Assembly (NCBI GenBank): GCA_901472405.1
Contig: LR590463.1
Coordinates: 1,302,001 to 1,366,000 of the forward strand
Length of the DNA: 64,000 nt
Direction of reading: 5' to 3'
From: Serratia rubidaea
GTDB lineage: Bacteria; Pseudomonadota; Gammaproteobacteria; Enterobacterales; Enterobacteriaceae
A model generated the notes under the pieces. It did no database searches. It was not told the origin of the DNA and worked only from the letters and a program-made list of their open reading frames with translations. A program made the translations under genes and the position numbers. Below, one piece after another: positions 18,237 through 28,371 of this stretch (the first letter of the stretch is position 1; each line of letters begins with the position of its first letter).

Positions 18237-20251
18237 ATGAGTAAATTATTCAAACTGCATTCAGACTTCAAACCGGCCGGCGATCAGCCGGAAGCGATCC
18301 GCAAGCTGGAAGAGGGGCTGGAGGACGGGCTGGCGCACCAGACGCTGCTGGGGGTGACCGGTTCGGGGAAAACCTTCACCATCGCCAACGTGATTGCCGA
18401 TCTCAACCGGCCGACGATGGTGCTGGCGCCGAACAAAACGCTGGCGGCGCAGCTGTACGGTGAGATGAAAGCGTTCTTCCCGGAGAATGCGGTGGAGTAT
18501 TTTGTCTCTTACTACGACTATTACCAGCCGGAAGCCTACGTGCCCAGCTCCGACACCTTTATCGAAAAAGACGCCTCGGTGAACGAACATATCGAGCAGA
18601 TGCGTCTTTCCGCCACCAAGGCGCTGCTGGAGCGGCGCGACGTGGTGGTTGGTGGCCTCGGTGTCGGCGATCTACGGCCTGGGCGATCCGGATCTGTATC
18701 TCAAGATGATGCTGCACCTGACCCAGGGCATGCTGATCGACCAGCGTTCGATCCTGCGCCGGCTGGCCGAGCTGCAGTATACGCGCAACGATCAGGCCTT
18801 CCAGCGCGCCACCTTCCGGGTGCGCGGCGAGGTGATCGACATCTTCCCGGCGGAATCCGACGAGCTGGCGCTGCGCGTCGAGCTGTTTGACGATGAGGTG
18901 GAGCGCCTGTCGCTGTTTGACCCGCTCACCGGCCAGGTGGATCGGGTGGTGCCGCGTTTCACCATCTATCCGAAGTCGCACTACGTAACGCCGCGCGAGC
19001 GCATCCTGCAGGCGATGGAGGAGATCCGCACGGATCTGGCGGAGCGGCGCAAGGTGCTGCTGGCCAACAACAAGCTGCTGGAAGAGCAGCGGCTGTCGCA
19101 GCGCACCCAGTTCGATCTGGAGATGATGAACGAGCTGGGCTACTGCTCGGGCATTGAAAACTACTCGCGCTACCTCTCCGGCCGCCAGCCGGGCGAGCCG
19201 CCGCCAACGCTGTTCGACTACCTGCCGGCCGACGGCCTGCTGGTGGTGGACGAATCGCACGTCACCGTGCCGCAGATCGGCGCGATGTTCAAGGGCGACC
19301 GCTCGCGTAAGGAAACCCTGGTGGAGTACGGTTTTCGTCTGCCGTCGGCGCTGGATAACCGGCCGATGCGCTTTGAGGAGTTTGAGGCGCAGGCGCCGCA
19401 GTCGATCTACGTCTCGGCCACGCCGGGCAAATATGAGCTGGAGAAATCCGGCGGCGAGGTGATCGATCAGGTAGTGCGCCCGACCGGCCTGCTGGATCCG
19501 GTGGTTGAGGTGCGGCCGGTGGCGACGCAGGTCGACGATCTCTTGTCCGAGATCCGCAAGCGCGTGGCGATCAATGAGCGGGTGCTGGTGACGACGCTGA
19601 CCAAACGCATGGCGGAAGATCTGACCGAATATCTGGAAGAGCACGGCGAGCGGGTGCGCTATCTGCACTCGGATATCGATACCGTCGAGCGGGTGGAGAT
19701 CATCCGCGATCTGCGCCTGGGCGAGTTTGACGTGCTGGTCGGCATCAACCTGCTGCGGGAAGGGCTGGATATGCCGGAAGTGTCGCTGGTGGCGATTCTG
19801 GACGCGGATAAAGAGGGCTTCCTGCGCTCCGAACGCTCGCTGATTCAGACCATTGGCCGCGCCGCCCGTAACCTGAACGGCAAGGCGATTCTGTACGGCG
19901 ACAAGATCACCGACTCGATGGCCAAGGCGATTGGCGAAACCGAACGGCGTCGCGCCAAACAGCAGGCGTATAACGAAGCCAACGGCATCGTGCCGCAGGG
20001 GTTGAACAAGAAGATCGCCGATATTCTGCAGCTGGGCCAGCCGTCACCGCGCCGGTAAGGGCAAAGGGAAGGGCAAGGCGGCGGAGAGCGCGGCGCAGTA
20101 TCAGACGCTGACGCCGAAAGCGCTGGAGCAGAAAATTCGCGATCTGGAAGCGCAGATGTACACCCACGCGCAAAATCTGGAGTTTGAACAGGCGGCGGCG
20201 CTGCGCGATGAGATCCACCAGCTGCGCGAGCAGTTTATCGCCATCTCCTGA
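18237..20251 (+). CDS. uvrB: UvrABC system protein B, UvrB (frameshifted twice)
   Basis: The damage-verification helicase-like subunit of nucleotide excision repair, about 671 residues. Walker [11 protein letters not shown] is near residue 40, the beta-hairpin [21 protein letters not shown] near 92, with helicase blocks [36 protein letters not shown] and QTIGRAARN. The C-terminal UVR motif ([12 protein letters not shown] to [14 protein letters not shown]) docks UvrC. An extra T near 18652 breaks [12 protein letters not shown], and an indel near 20048 hides the last 67 residues. Control by LexA is indicated by the box at 18064-18079. Confidence 0.95.
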
Positions 20252-20361
20252 TGCAGTCAGCGCCGGCCCGCAGCGGCCGGCGCTGAAAATCCTTGTCGCG
20301 CCCGGCAAAGCTGATTATGGTGTGCGGCCCACAGACCGGCGACAGATATCGAGCAACCGCT

Positions 20362-20607
20362 ATGAGCGCATACAATCCCAAAGATCCGCTGCACGGCATT
20401 ACGCTGGAGCAGCTGCTGAACAAACTGGTGGAATACTACGGCTGGGAAGAGCTGGCCGACCGTATCCGCATTAACTGCTTCAGCAACGATCCCAGTATCA
20501 AATCCAGCCTGAAGTTTTTGCGCCGCACGCCGTGGGCGCGCACGCAGGTGGAGGAGCTGTATATACAGATGCTGAGCAATAACCCTTGGTATACCCGTCA
20601 TACTTAA
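20362..20607 (+). CDS. VF530-family (DUF2132) DNA-binding-like small protein
   Basis: An 81-residue protein beginning [20 protein letters not shown], then [20 protein letters not shown], the conserved signature of the VF530/DUF2132 family, whose structures resemble helical DNA-binding folds. The biological role is unknown. ATG 20362 gives the family's usual N-terminus; the frame is open further upstream without support. The last residues (YTRHT) and the stop codon are encoded by the left end of the first ERIC repeat, which has therefore fixed the C-terminus of this protein. Confidence 0.8.
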   Translation: MSAYNPKDPLHGITLEQLLNKLVEYYGWEELADRIRINCFSNDPSIKSSLKFLRRTPWARTQVEELYIQMLSNNPWYTRHT

Positions 20608-21008
20608 AGCTGCAGGTGCGTTGGCTGCGCTCAGTCACCCGAATCACTGACCGGAGTCAGCTCATCGGGATTCCTTCCCTTGCCGCCTTCCTGCAACTTT
20701 AATTATTTAGGGTATCTACCCGTCATACTTGAGGCTGCAGGTGCGTTGGCTGCGCTCAGTCACCCGAATCACTGACCGGAGTTAGCTCATCGGGATTCCT
20801 TCCCTTGCCGCCTTCCTGCAACTTTAATTATTTAGGGTATCTACCCGTCATACTTGAGGCTGCAGGTGCGCTGGCCGCGCTCAGTCACCCGAATCACTGA
20901 CCGGAGTCAGCTCATCGGGATTCCTTCCCTTGCCGCCTTCCTGCAACTTTAATTATTTAGGGTAACTACCCGTCATACTTAAAGCTTGCGTAAATCACTG
21001 ACCTGAAC
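20590..21008. repeat. Tandem array of ERIC (IRU) elements, three copies and a truncated fourth
   Basis: Units start with CCCGTCATACTT at 20594, 20719, 20844 and 20969, an exact 125-base period. Each complete unit is an imperfect palindrome: CATACTTAAAGCTGCAGG pairs with the CCTGCAACTTTAATTAT region, and the ERIC core (CAGTCACCCGAATCACTGAC, then CTCATCGGGATTCC) lies in between. The copies differ at only a few bases. The fourth breaks off at about 21000. ERICs normally occur singly, so a near-identical tandem run is unusual. It fills the space between the VF530 gene and ybhK, which converge on it. Confidence 0.85.
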
Positions 21009-21010
21009 CG

Positions 21011-21928
21011 CTAGCGGCGGGCCGCCAGCTGGCTCAGCGCCTGGTCGATCGCCTGGCGCAGCAGCTGACGGTCGTGGCGGTAAGGAATATCGCTGGCTTC
21101 CAGATTTTGCTGGATCACCAGACGGTCCGGCACCGACTGCGTATCGGTCTGCGGGCCGACGATCAGCGCGTCGACCATGACGCGGCCGATTTTTTCCTCC
21201 ATCAGCGCCAGCTTGTCGCGCAGCGACAGCGAGGCGGCGGCTACGCTCAGCTCCTTACCCAGGTTGTCGATGTAGATCATGCTGGCGCTGCTGCGGCGCA
21301 GGGCGCGCGCCAGATCGTCAAGCAGCAGCAGCGGCATCAGGCTGGTCAGAAAACTGCCCGGACCAATCAGAATCAGATCCGCCTGCGCGATGGCGTCAAG
21401 GGCTTCGCGGGTGGCGTTGACGTGCGGCGACAGCATCAGCTCCTGCGGCATTGCGGTCAGCTGATCGACGTTAACCTCGCCGTAAACGTGGTTGCCTTCG
21501 TGATCGTGCGCCATCAGATCCACCGGCTGCTCCGACATCGGGATCAGCGCCGCGTCCACCTTTAGCAGGCTGCGGATCAGGTTGATCGCCTCCAGCGGGC
21601 GTACGCTGAGGTGATCCAGCGCCTTCAGCATCAGATTGCCCAGATTGTGGCCGGCCAGCTCGCCGTTGCCGCTGAAGCGGTATTCGAACATCGCGGAAGC
21701 AACGCTGGGCTCGGTAATCAGCTGGTTAAGGCAGTTGCGGGTATCGCCCCAGGCGATGCCGCCTTCCGAGCGGCGGATACGGCCGGTGGAACCGCCGTTA
21801 TCGGTGGTGGTGACGATGCCGGTCAGGCGTGAACCCAGAGAAGAAAGCGATGACATCACGCGGCCAAGGCCGTGGCCGCCGCCTAATGCGACGACGCGGT
21901 CCAGATCGGCCAGGGTACGATTACGCAT
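21011..21928 (-). CDS. ybhK: YvcK/YbhK-family gluconeogenesis-factor-like protein
   Basis: A 305-residue protein of the CofD/YvcK family, closely matching E. coli YbhK. The nucleotide-sugar-binding glycine motif is [20 protein letters not shown] at residues 11-30, with [14 protein letters not shown] after it. In B. subtilis, YvcK binds UDP-GlcNAc and affects peptidoglycan and carbon metabolism; the enteric role is less clear. ATG 21928 is chosen because AAGGAA sits four bases upstream and it gives [11 protein letters not shown]. An ERIC lies in its upstream region. Confidence 0.93.
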   Translation of the reverse strand: MRNRTLADLDRVVALGGGHGLGRVMSSLSSLGSRLTGIVTTTDNGGSTGRIRRSEGGIAWGDTRNCLNQLITEPSVASAMFEYRFSGNGELAGHNLGNLMLKALDHLSVRPLEAINLIRSLLKVDAALIPMSEQPVDLMAHDHEGNHVYGEVNVDQLTAMPQELMLSPHVNATREALDAIAQADLILIGPGSFLTSLMPLLLLDDLARALRRSSASMIYIDNLGKELSVAAASLSLRDKLALMEEKIGRVMVDALIVGPQTDTQSVPDRLVIQQNLEASDIPYRHDRQLLRQAIDQALSQLAARR

Positions 21929-21982
21929 AATATTCCTTATACCCGGCGTCGTGCGGACGCGGCGGGCGATATCAATTTTTAT

Positions 21983-22105
21983 CCCCGTCATACTTCAAGC
22001 TACAGGCGTGTTGGCGGCGTTCAGCCAGCCGCATCAGCGCCCGGCGTCAGCGCATCGGGATCCTCCCTTTGCCGCCTCACTGCAACTCGCATTATGTCGG
22101 GTCTA
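21983..22105. repeat. Diverged single ERIC element
   Basis: CCCGTCATACTTCAAGCTACAGG at the left and GCCTCACTGCAACTCGCATTATGTCGGG at the right share the layout of the units at 20594-20968 but carry many substitutions. It therefore inserted or diverged earlier. It lies between ybhK and the moaA leader. Confidence 0.75.
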
Positions 22106-22357
22106 TCACGGACAGATAATCGGCATAAAGTAGCGGATTTGAGTGAAAAAGGCGAAAAAGAGTGTGATTCGGGTGATTTTAGTCAATTCCCCTGGCGGAG
22201 CGGCGGTTATGATAGGCGTTCAGCGGCCAATCGACTAAAAACGCTATATACACAATTACATAGCGAAAAGACGCGTTGGCTATTCGCGTCGTTTAGCGCT
22301 AGAATTTTGCTGAAAACCACGGTTTCACTGCGGTTGCTGCGGCAACCTGCGCTGAGA

Positions 22358-22472
22358 CCACAACTCCTAGCCCCTGTGCCTACGTCGCTTGGCGATATGG
22401 CGCCCGGGCCGTGGCGAAGTCAGCCACCAGGGTGCGCGATAGAAATGTCCGCATCTCCCGTATTTGGAAAGG
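22358..22472 (+). promoter_or_regulatory. Molybdenum cofactor (Moco) riboswitch in the moaA leader
   Basis: The leader contains the conserved ACTCCTAGCCCCTG block, a middle stem region ending in GAAGTCAGCCACCAGG, and CTCCCGTATTTGGAAAGGTGT just before the ATG. These closely resemble the E. coli moaA leader, the type example of the Moco RNA family. In E. coli the element lowers moa expression when Moco is sufficient. The ribosome binding site is the final AAAGG. The 3' half of the aptamer includes the start region; exact ends are approximate. Confidence 0.8.
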
Positions 22473-22476
22473 TGTT

Positions 22477-23463
22477 ATGGTGCCCCAACTTACCGATGCT
22501 TTTGAGCGCAAGTTCTATTACCTGCGCCTGTCGATCACCGACGTGTGCAACTTTCGTTGCACCTATTGCCTGCCGGACGGCTATCAGCCGAGCGTCAGTC
22601 CCAAAACCTTCCTGTCGCTGGATGAAATCCGCCGCGTCAGCCGCGCGTTTGCCGAGCTGGGTACTGAAAAAGTGCGCCTGACCGGCGGCGAGCCTTCGCT
22701 GCGCCGCGACTTCTGCGAAATCATTGCCGCCGTACGGGAAAACCCGGCGATCCGTCAGCTGGCGGTGACCACCAACGGTTATCGTATGGCGCGCGACGTG
22801 GCGCGCTGGCGCGACGCCGGCCTGACCGCGATCAACGTCAGCGTCGACAGCCTGGATGCGCGCCAGTTTCACGCCATCACCGGCCAGGATAAATTCCGCC
22901 AGGTAATGGCGGGTATCGACGCCGCCTTCGACGCCGGTTACGACAAGGTGAAGGTGAACGCGGTGCTGATGCGCGACGTCAATCATCAGCAGCTGGACGC
23001 CTTCCTGGCCTGGATTAAACCGCGGCCGATTCAACTGCGCTTTATTGAGCTGATGGAAACCGGCGAGGGCGGCGAACTGTTCCGCCAGCGTCACGTTTCC
23101 GGCGAGGTGATCCGCCGGCAGCTTGAGCAGCAGGGCTGGCAGCGCCAGCCGCGCGGCCGCAGCGACGGCCCGGCGCAGGTGTTCCGCCATGCGGACTATC
23201 AGGGGGAAATCGGCCTGATTATGCCGTATGAGAAGGATTTCTGCGCCAGCTGCAACCGGCTGCGCGTTTCCGCCATCGGCAACCTGCACCTGTGCCTGTT
23301 CGGCGAACAGGGCATCCCGCTGCGCGACCTGCTGGCGGAAGATCGCCAGCTGGAGGGACTGAAGCAGCGTATCCAGAGCGGTCTGCTCAGTAAGAAGCAG
23401 ACGCATTTTCTGCACCAGGGCGACAGCGGCATTACGCAGAATCTGTCGTTTATCGGCGGCTGA
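22477..23463 (+). CDS. moaA: GTP 3',8-cyclase MoaA
   Basis: The first enzyme of molybdenum cofactor synthesis, converting GTP to 3',8-cH2GTP with radical SAM chemistry. The 328-residue product has the N-terminal cluster motif CNFRCTYC (about residues 24-31), [11 protein letters not shown], and the C-terminal second [4Fe-4S] site [18 protein letters not shown]. It ends in the GG dipeptide needed for activity. ATG 22477 is favoured over the upstream in-frame start because it follows the conserved riboswitch end and AAAGG. The frame is intact. It heads moaABCDE. Confidence 0.97.
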   Translation: MVPQLTDAFERKFYYLRLSITDVCNFRCTYCLPDGYQPSVSPKTFLSLDEIRRVSRAFAELGTEKVRLTGGEPSLRRDFCEIIAAVRENPAIRQLAVTTNGYRMARDVARWRDAGLTAINVSVDSLDARQFHAITGQDKFRQVMAGIDAAFDAGYDKVKVNAVLMRDVNHQQLDAFLAWIKPRPIQLRFIELMETGEGGELFRQRHVSGEVIRRQLEQQGWQRQPRGRSDGPAQVFRHADYQGEIGLIMPYEKDFCASCNRLRVSAIGNLHLCLFGEQGIPLRDLLAEDRQLEGLKQRIQSGLLSKKQTHFLHQGDSGITQNLSFIGG

Positions 23464-23493
23464 GTCCGGCCTTACCTTCAGGGAGTCTCATCC

Positions 23494-24006
23494 ATGAGTC
23501 ATGCCAGCAGTGAATTTATTGCGGCGCGCGTCGCCGTTCTGACCGTTTCCGACAGCCGCAGCATCGCGGAGGATACCTCCGGCGACTACCTGCAGCAGGC
23601 GGCGCAGGAGGCCGGGCATCAGGTGGTGGAACGCGCGCTGGTCAACGACAATATTTACCAGATCCGCGCGCAGGTTTCGGCCTGGATCGCCAGCGATGCG
23701 GTGCAGGCGGTGCTGATCACCGGCGGCACCGGTTTTACCGCGCGCGACAACACGCCGGAGGCGCTGACGCCGCTGTTTGATCGCCAGGTGGAAGGCTTCG
23801 GCGAACTGTTCCGCATGGTGTCTTATGAAGAGATCGGCACCGCCACCATTCAGTCGCGCGCGCTGGCCGGCATCGCCAACCAGACGGTGATTTTCGCCAT
23901 GCCGGGCTCCACCCGCGCCTGCCGCACCGCCTGGGAGCGCATTATTGAATCGCAGCTGGACGCGCGTAACCGTCCCTGCAATTTCCAACCCCACTTAAAG
24001 AAGTAA
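23494..24006 (+). CDS. moaB: Molybdenum cofactor biosynthesis protein MoaB
   Basis: A 170-residue MogA-like protein. VLTVSDSRS (residue 15 on), [17 protein letters not shown] and [13 protein letters not shown] are the molybdopterin-binding fold signatures. Its enteric role overlaps with MogA adenylylation of molybdopterin and is not essential in E. coli. It lies 30 bases after moaA with a GGGAGT site. Confidence 0.95.
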   Translation: MSHASSEFIAARVAVLTVSDSRSIAEDTSGDYLQQAAQEAGHQVVERALVNDNIYQIRAQVSAWIASDAVQAVLITGGTGFTARDNTPEALTPLFDRQVEGFGELFRMVSYEEIGTATIQSRALAGIANQTVIFAMPGSTRACRTAWERIIESQLDARNRPCNFQPHLKK

Positions 24007-24010
24007 TGCT

Positions 24011-24490
24011 ATGAGTCAGTTAACCCACATTAACGCCGCCGGCGAAGCCCATATGGTGGACGTCTCCGCCAAGGCGGAAACGGTGCGCGAGGCGCGCGCC
24101 GAAGCCTTTGTCGAGATGCAGGCGGCGACGCTGGCGATGATCGTCGAAGGCCGTCATCACAAAGGGGACGTGTTCGCGACCGCGCGCATCGCCGGCATTC
24201 AGGCGGCCAAACGCACCTGGGAGCTGATCCCGCTGTGCCACCCGCTGATGCTCAGCAAGGTGGAGGTCAATCTGCAGGCGCAGCCGCAGCACAACCGGGT
24301 GCGCATTGAAACCTGCTGCCGCCTGACCGGCAAAACCGGCGTCGAGATGGAAGCGCTGACCGCGGCGTCGGTCGCGGCGCTGACCATCTACGATATGTGC
24401 AAGGCGGTGCAGAAAGATATGGTGATTGGTCCGGTGCGCCTGCTGGCGAAAAGCGGCGGCAAATCCGGCGATTTTGAGGCTGAATCATGA
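24011..24490 (+). CDS. moaC: Cyclic pyranopterin monophosphate synthase MoaC
   Basis: A 159-residue enzyme that turns MoaA's product into c[20 protein letters not shown] opens the protein; [52 protein letters not shown] and [17 protein letters not shown] cover the active-site lysines and histidines. It begins four bases after moaB and overlaps the moaD start by four bases. Confidence 0.97.
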   Translation: MSQLTHINAAGEAHMVDVSAKAETVREARAEAFVEMQAATLAMIVEGRHHKGDVFATARIAGIQAAKRTWELIPLCHPLMLSKVEVNLQAQPQHNRVRIETCCRLTGKTGVEMEALTAASVAALTIYDMCKAVQKDMVIGPVRLLAKSGGKSGDFEAES

Positions 24491-24732
24491 TTGATATCCT
24501 GTTTTTTGCCCAGGTGCGGGAGCTGGTCGGCACGGACCGCCTGCGTCTGCCGGCGGAGTTCGCCAGCGTCGAGGCGCTGCGTCAGGCGCTGTGTCAGCGC
24601 GGCGACCGCTGGGCGCTGGCGCTGGCGGCCGACAACTTGCTGATGGCGGTGAACCAGTCGCTGGTGGCGGCGGAACACCCGCTGAGCGCCGGCGATGAAG
24701 TGGCGTTCTTCCCGCCGGTAACCGGAGGCTGA
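24487..24732 (+). CDS. moaD: Molybdopterin synthase sulfur carrier subunit MoaD
   Basis: An 81-residue ubiquitin-fold protein that ends in the GG dipeptide (PPVTGG) which is thiocarboxylated by MoeB and donates sulfur to cPMP in the MoaD-MoaE complex. [15 protein letters not shown] and the [16 protein letters not shown] tail are typical. ATGA overlap with moaC. Confidence 0.95.
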   Translation: MIDILFFAQVRELVGTDRLRLPAEFASVEALRQALCQRGDRWALALAADNLLMAVNQSLVAAEHPLSAGDEVAFFPPVTGG

Positions 24733-24734
24733 CG

Positions 24735-25187
24735 GTGGACAACAGTCGTATTCGCGTGCAGCGCGCGTTATTTAACGTCGGCGAGGAGTATGCCTGGCTA
24801 GCGCAGTGTGACGATGACGGCGCGGTGGTGACCTTTACCGGCAAGGTGCGTAATCACAACCTGGGGGATAACGTCAGCGCTCTGACGCTGGAGCATTATC
24901 CCGGCATGACCGAAAAGGCGCTGGCGGAGATCGTCGCGACGGCGCGCGAGCGCTGGCCGCTGCAGCGCGTCAGCGTGATCCACCGCATCGGCGAGATGTT
25001 CCCCGGCGACGAGATCGTGTTTGTCGGCGTCACCAGCGCCCACCGCAGCATGGCCTTTGAGGCCGCCGAATTTATTATGGACTACCTGAAAACCCGCGCG
25101 CCGTTCTGGAAGCGTGAGGCCACCGAGCAGGGCGAGCGCTGGGTCGAGGCGCGCGACAGCGACCAGCAGGCGGCAAAACGTTGGTAA
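24735..25187 (+). CDS. moaE: Molybdopterin synthase catalytic subunit MoaE
   Basis: A 150-residue large subunit that forms the dithiolene using MoaD thiocarboxylate. Present are GAVVTFTGKVRNHN, LTLEHYPGMTEKAL, HRIGEMFPGDEIVFVGVTSAHR and the lysine-containing DYLKTRAPFWKRE. It starts with GTG two bases after the moaD stop. Last gene of moaABCDE. Confidence 0.95.
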   Translation: MDNSRIRVQRALFNVGEEYAWLAQCDDDGAVVTFTGKVRNHNLGDNVSALTLEHYPGMTEKALAEIVATARERWPLQRVSVIHRIGEMFPGDEIVFVGVTSAHRSMAFEAAEFIMDYLKTRAPFWKREATEQGERWVEARDSDQQAAKRW

Positions 25188-25316
25188 ATCAACGGTAAAC
25201 GGCGGCAATAAATCCATACTTTTGCTCACCGCCGCCGCCGATATTCTGTGATACGCTTATTACAGGTGGGGGAATGGCCCCCGTAACAGTTGTTCCACAA
25301 GTAAAAGGTAACCGTC

Positions 25317-26027
25317 ATGGACCGATATCCACGCTCCAATGGTTCTATCGTCGAACGCGCCGGCAGCGGCATTCAGGCCTATATGGCGCAGGTATACGGC
25401 TGGATGACCTGCGGCCTGCTGCTGACCGCCTTCGTTTCCTGGTATGCGGCCAACACGCCGGCGATTCTCAACTTTATCTTCTCCAGCCAGATTACCTTCT
25501 TTGGCCTGATTATCGCCCAGCTGGCGCTGGTCTTCGTGATCTCCGGCATGGTGAACCGGCTGAGCGGCGCGGTGGCGACGTCACTGTTTATGCTCTATTC
25601 GGCGCTGACCGGGTTGACGCTGTCGAGCATCTTTATCGCCTATACCTATACCTCGATCGCCAGCACCTTTGTGGTGACCGCCGGTATGTTCGGCGCGATG
25701 AGCCTGTACGGTTACACCACCAAGCGCGATCTCAGCGGCTTCGGCAGCATGCTGTTTATGGCGCTGATCGGCATTGTGCTGGCGTCGCTGGTGAACATCT
25801 GGCTGAAGAGCAGCGCGCTGATGTGGGCGATTACCTATATCGGCGTGGTGGTGTTTGTCGGGCTGACGGCCTACGACACCCAGAAGCTGAAGGCGATGGG
25901 CGAACAGCTGAACGCCGACGATAAAGACAGCTTCCGCAAATACGCCATCGTCGGGGCGCTGACGCTGTATCTGGACTTTATCAACCTGTTCCTGATGCTG
26001 CTGCGCATCTTCGGCAACCGCCGCTAA
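25317..26027 (+). CDS. ybhL: Bax inhibitor-1 family membrane protein YbhL
   Basis: A 236-residue inner-membrane protein with about seven hydrophobic helices (UPF0005/BI-1 family). It is very close to E. coli YbhL (YMAQVYGWMTCGLLLTAFVSWYA, TLSSIFIAYTYTSIASTFVVT, GYTTKRDLSGFGSMLFMALIGI, YDTQKLKAMGEQ). BI-1 relatives act as pH-sensitive Ca2+ leak channels; the bacterial role is open. AAAAGG precedes the ATG, and a strong terminator follows. Confidence 0.94.
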   Translation: MDRYPRSNGSIVERAGSGIQAYMAQVYGWMTCGLLLTAFVSWYAANTPAILNFIFSSQITFFGLIIAQLALVFVISGMVNRLSGAVATSLFMLYSALTGLTLSSIFIAYTYTSIASTFVVTAGMFGAMSLYGYTTKRDLSGFGSMLFMALIGIVLASLVNIWLKSSALMWAITYIGVVVFVGLTAYDTQKLKAMGEQLNADDKDSFRKYAIVGALTLYLDFINLFLMLLRIFGNRR

Positions 26028-26043
26028 GCGCGCAATAGATAAC

Positions 26044-26070
26044 AAGGCCCTGTCGACAGGGCCTTTTTTT
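26044..26070 (+). terminator. Strong rho-independent terminator after ybhL
   Basis: AAGGCCCTG and CAGGGCCTT form a perfect stem around TCGA, followed by seven T. It separates ybhL from the convergent ybhR. Confidence 0.92.
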
Positions 26071-26101
26071 ATGCCGGGCGACAGGTAAAACGGCGCGTTT
26101 G

Positions 26102-27208
26102 TCAGGCGATTTTCCGCCGGAACATGGCGTAGGCGGCGCTGCCGGTGGTGACGGTAATCACCAGCAGCGGCCACAGGCTGCCCCAGATAATGTCAAAGCT
26201 GGCATCCTTCAGGTAAATCTGTTTGGTGATATCGGTAAAGTGGCGGATCGGGTTAGCCCAGGTCAGGTTCTGCAGCCAGACCGGCATATTCTCCACCGGC
26301 GACACGTAGCCGGACAGCAGAATGGCCGGCATCATAAACACAAACACGCCGATAAACGCCTGCTGCTGGGTGGCGCACAGCGCCGAAATCAGCAGCCCGA
26401 ATCCCACCAGCGACAGGCCGTACACCAGCATGGTGAAATAGAACAGCAGCAGCGAACCGGCGAACGGGATCTGGTAGAGAAAAATGCCGATCAGCAGCAC
26501 GATCGAGGCCTGAAAGGTGGCGACGATCAGCGCCGGCACCGCCTTGCCGATAAAGATCTGCCAGGTGGTGAGCGGTGAAACCAGCAGCTGCTCCAGCGTG
26601 CCCTGTTCCCGTTCCCGCGCCACCGACAGCGAGGTGACAATCATCACGCCGATGGTGGTGATCATCGCAATCAGCGACGGCACGACAAACCATTTGTAGT
26701 CGAGGTTGGTGTTGTACCAGTTGCGCACCACCAGCTCGCTGTTGTTGGGTTTCTGCCTTCCGTCCAGCAGCTCCTGCTGATAGTTCTGCACGATCTGCTG
26801 CACATAGTTGGCGGCGATCTGCGCGCTGTTGGAGTTGCGGCCGTCGAGGATCAGCTGCAGCGGCGCGCTGTTGCCGTTGGCGATATCGCGTGAGAACTGC
26901 GCCGGAAAACGGATCAGCAGCAGCGCCTGCTGGTTGTCGATGGCGTGGCGGATCTCCTGCGGGCTGCGCAGCATCAGCACGTGGGTGAAGGCCTTGGCCT
27001 TGGCGAAACGCTGGGTCAGTTCCACCGAGGCCTGGCCGTTATCTTCGCTGTACACCGCGATGGTGGCGTTGGTCACCTCCAGCGTGGCGGCAAACGGAAA
27101 CAGCAGCACCTGCAGGATAACCGGCAGCACCAGAATGGCGCGGGTTTGCGGGTCGCGCAGCAGCGACTGCATCTCTTTGACAATCAGCGTCCATAGGCGA
27201 TGAAACAT
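26102..27208 (-). CDS. ybhR: ABC exporter permease YbhR
   Basis: A 368-residue ABC-2 type permease with one N-terminal helix, a large periplasmic domain (about 45-170) and five or six C-terminal helices. The ABC-2 motif [34 protein letters not shown] is at about 196-229. Pairs with YbhS and the ATPase YbhF; in E. coli YbhFSR exports drugs (for example tetracycline) and cations. Last gene of the cecR-ybhG-ybhF-ybhS-ybhR unit. The frame is complete. Confidence 0.94.
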   Translation of the reverse strand: MFHRLWTLIVKEMQSLLRDPQTRAILVLPVILQVLLFPFAATLEVTNATIAVYSEDNGQASVELTQRFAKAKAFTHVLMLRSPQEIRHAIDNQQALLLIRFPAQFSRDIANGNSAPLQLILDGRNSNSAQIAANYVQQIVQNYQQELLDGRQKPNNSELVVRNWYNTNLDYKWFVVPSLIAMITTIGVMIVTSLSVAREREQGTLEQLLVSPLTTWQIFIGKAVPALIVATFQASIVLLIGIFLYQIPFAGSLLLFYFTMLVYGLSLVGFGLLISALCATQQQAFIGVFVFMMPAILLSGYVSPVENMPVWLQNLTWANPIRHFTDITKQIYLKDASFDIIWGSLWPLLVITVTTGSAAYAMFRRKIA

Positions 27209-27217
27209 CGAAGGCTC

Positions 27218-28371
27218 CTAGTCCAGACGTCGCTGGGTTTTCCAGGCGGTCAGCCCGATAAACAGCACGGCGGAGGCGATTAAAAACAGCAGGTTGATCA
27301 GCAGCATGCTGCCGATGTTGCCCGCCAGAAACAGCGTTTTCAGCGTGCTGACGAAATAGCGCGCGGGAATGATATAGGTGACGGCGCGCACCACCGCCGG
27401 CATGCTGTCGATCTGGAAGATAAAGCCGGACAGCATGATGGACGGCAGAAAGGCGGCGTTCAGCGCCACCATCGCGGCGTTGAACTGATTACGCGCGATG
27501 GTGGAGATCAGCAGCCCCATGCCCAGCGTACTGATAAGGAACAGGCTGCTGATGACAAACAGCAGCAGCAGCGAACCGCGATAGGGCACGCCGAACACCC
27601 ACACCGCCACCACCATACACAGCAGCATGGCGAGCATGCCGAGGACATAGTAGGGCAGCAGCTTGGAGAGCAGCAGCTCGCTGCGCGTCACCTGCGTCGA
27701 CAGCAGCGCCTCCATGGTGCCGCGCTCCCACTCGCGCGCCACCACCAGCGAGGTGAGAATGGCGCCGATCACCGTCATGATGATGGTAATGGCGCCGGGA
27801 ATGATAAAGTGCTGGCTGATGGCCGCCGGGTTGAACCAGTAGCGCATCTGCACCTCGATCAGCGGCCTGTCATTGCGTCCGCCATCCTCGGCGCGCTGCT
27901 GCTGCCAGATTTGCCAGACGCCCTGGGTATAGCCCTGTACGAAGTTGGCGGTGTTCGGCTCGCTGCCGTCGGTGATCACCTGGATCGGCGCGCTGTCGTA
28001 CGGCCGCGCCATACGCCGGGCGAAATCGACCGGGATCACCACCAGGCCGCGGATCTCGCCGGCCTGCATCTTGCCGATCAGCGCCTGGCGGTTATCGCTG
28101 ATGGTCGGATCGATATAGGGCGATCCGGCAAAGGCGTTGACCAGATCGCGCGCCTCTTCGCTTTGCTGCTCCACCAGAATGCCGAGCCGCAGCTTGCTGG
28201 AATCCAGGTTGATGCCGTAGCCGAAGATAAACAGCAGCAGCAGCGGATCAGAAAGGCGATCAGCCAGCTGCTGGGATCGCGCAGGATCTGCCGCGTCTCC
28301 TTCAGGCACAGCGCGCGCACCCGGCGCCAGGAGAAGGCGCTGTCGTTGCCGATCGCCGGATTATCGTTCAT
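27218..28371 (-). CDS. ybhS: ABC exporter permease YbhS (frameshifted)
   Basis: A second ABC-2 permease of about 384 residues, similar to E. coli Ybh[74 protein letters not shown] and [26 protein letters not shown] missing C near 28247 (ATC CCG read as ATC CG) splits the N-terminal 43 residues from the rest. ATG 28371 overlaps the ybhF stop. Confidence 0.92.

Noticed and set aside
20590..21008. The 125-base repeats considered as a CRISPR array
   Set aside because: The repeats are contiguous, long and palindromic without variable spacers; they match ERIC elements.
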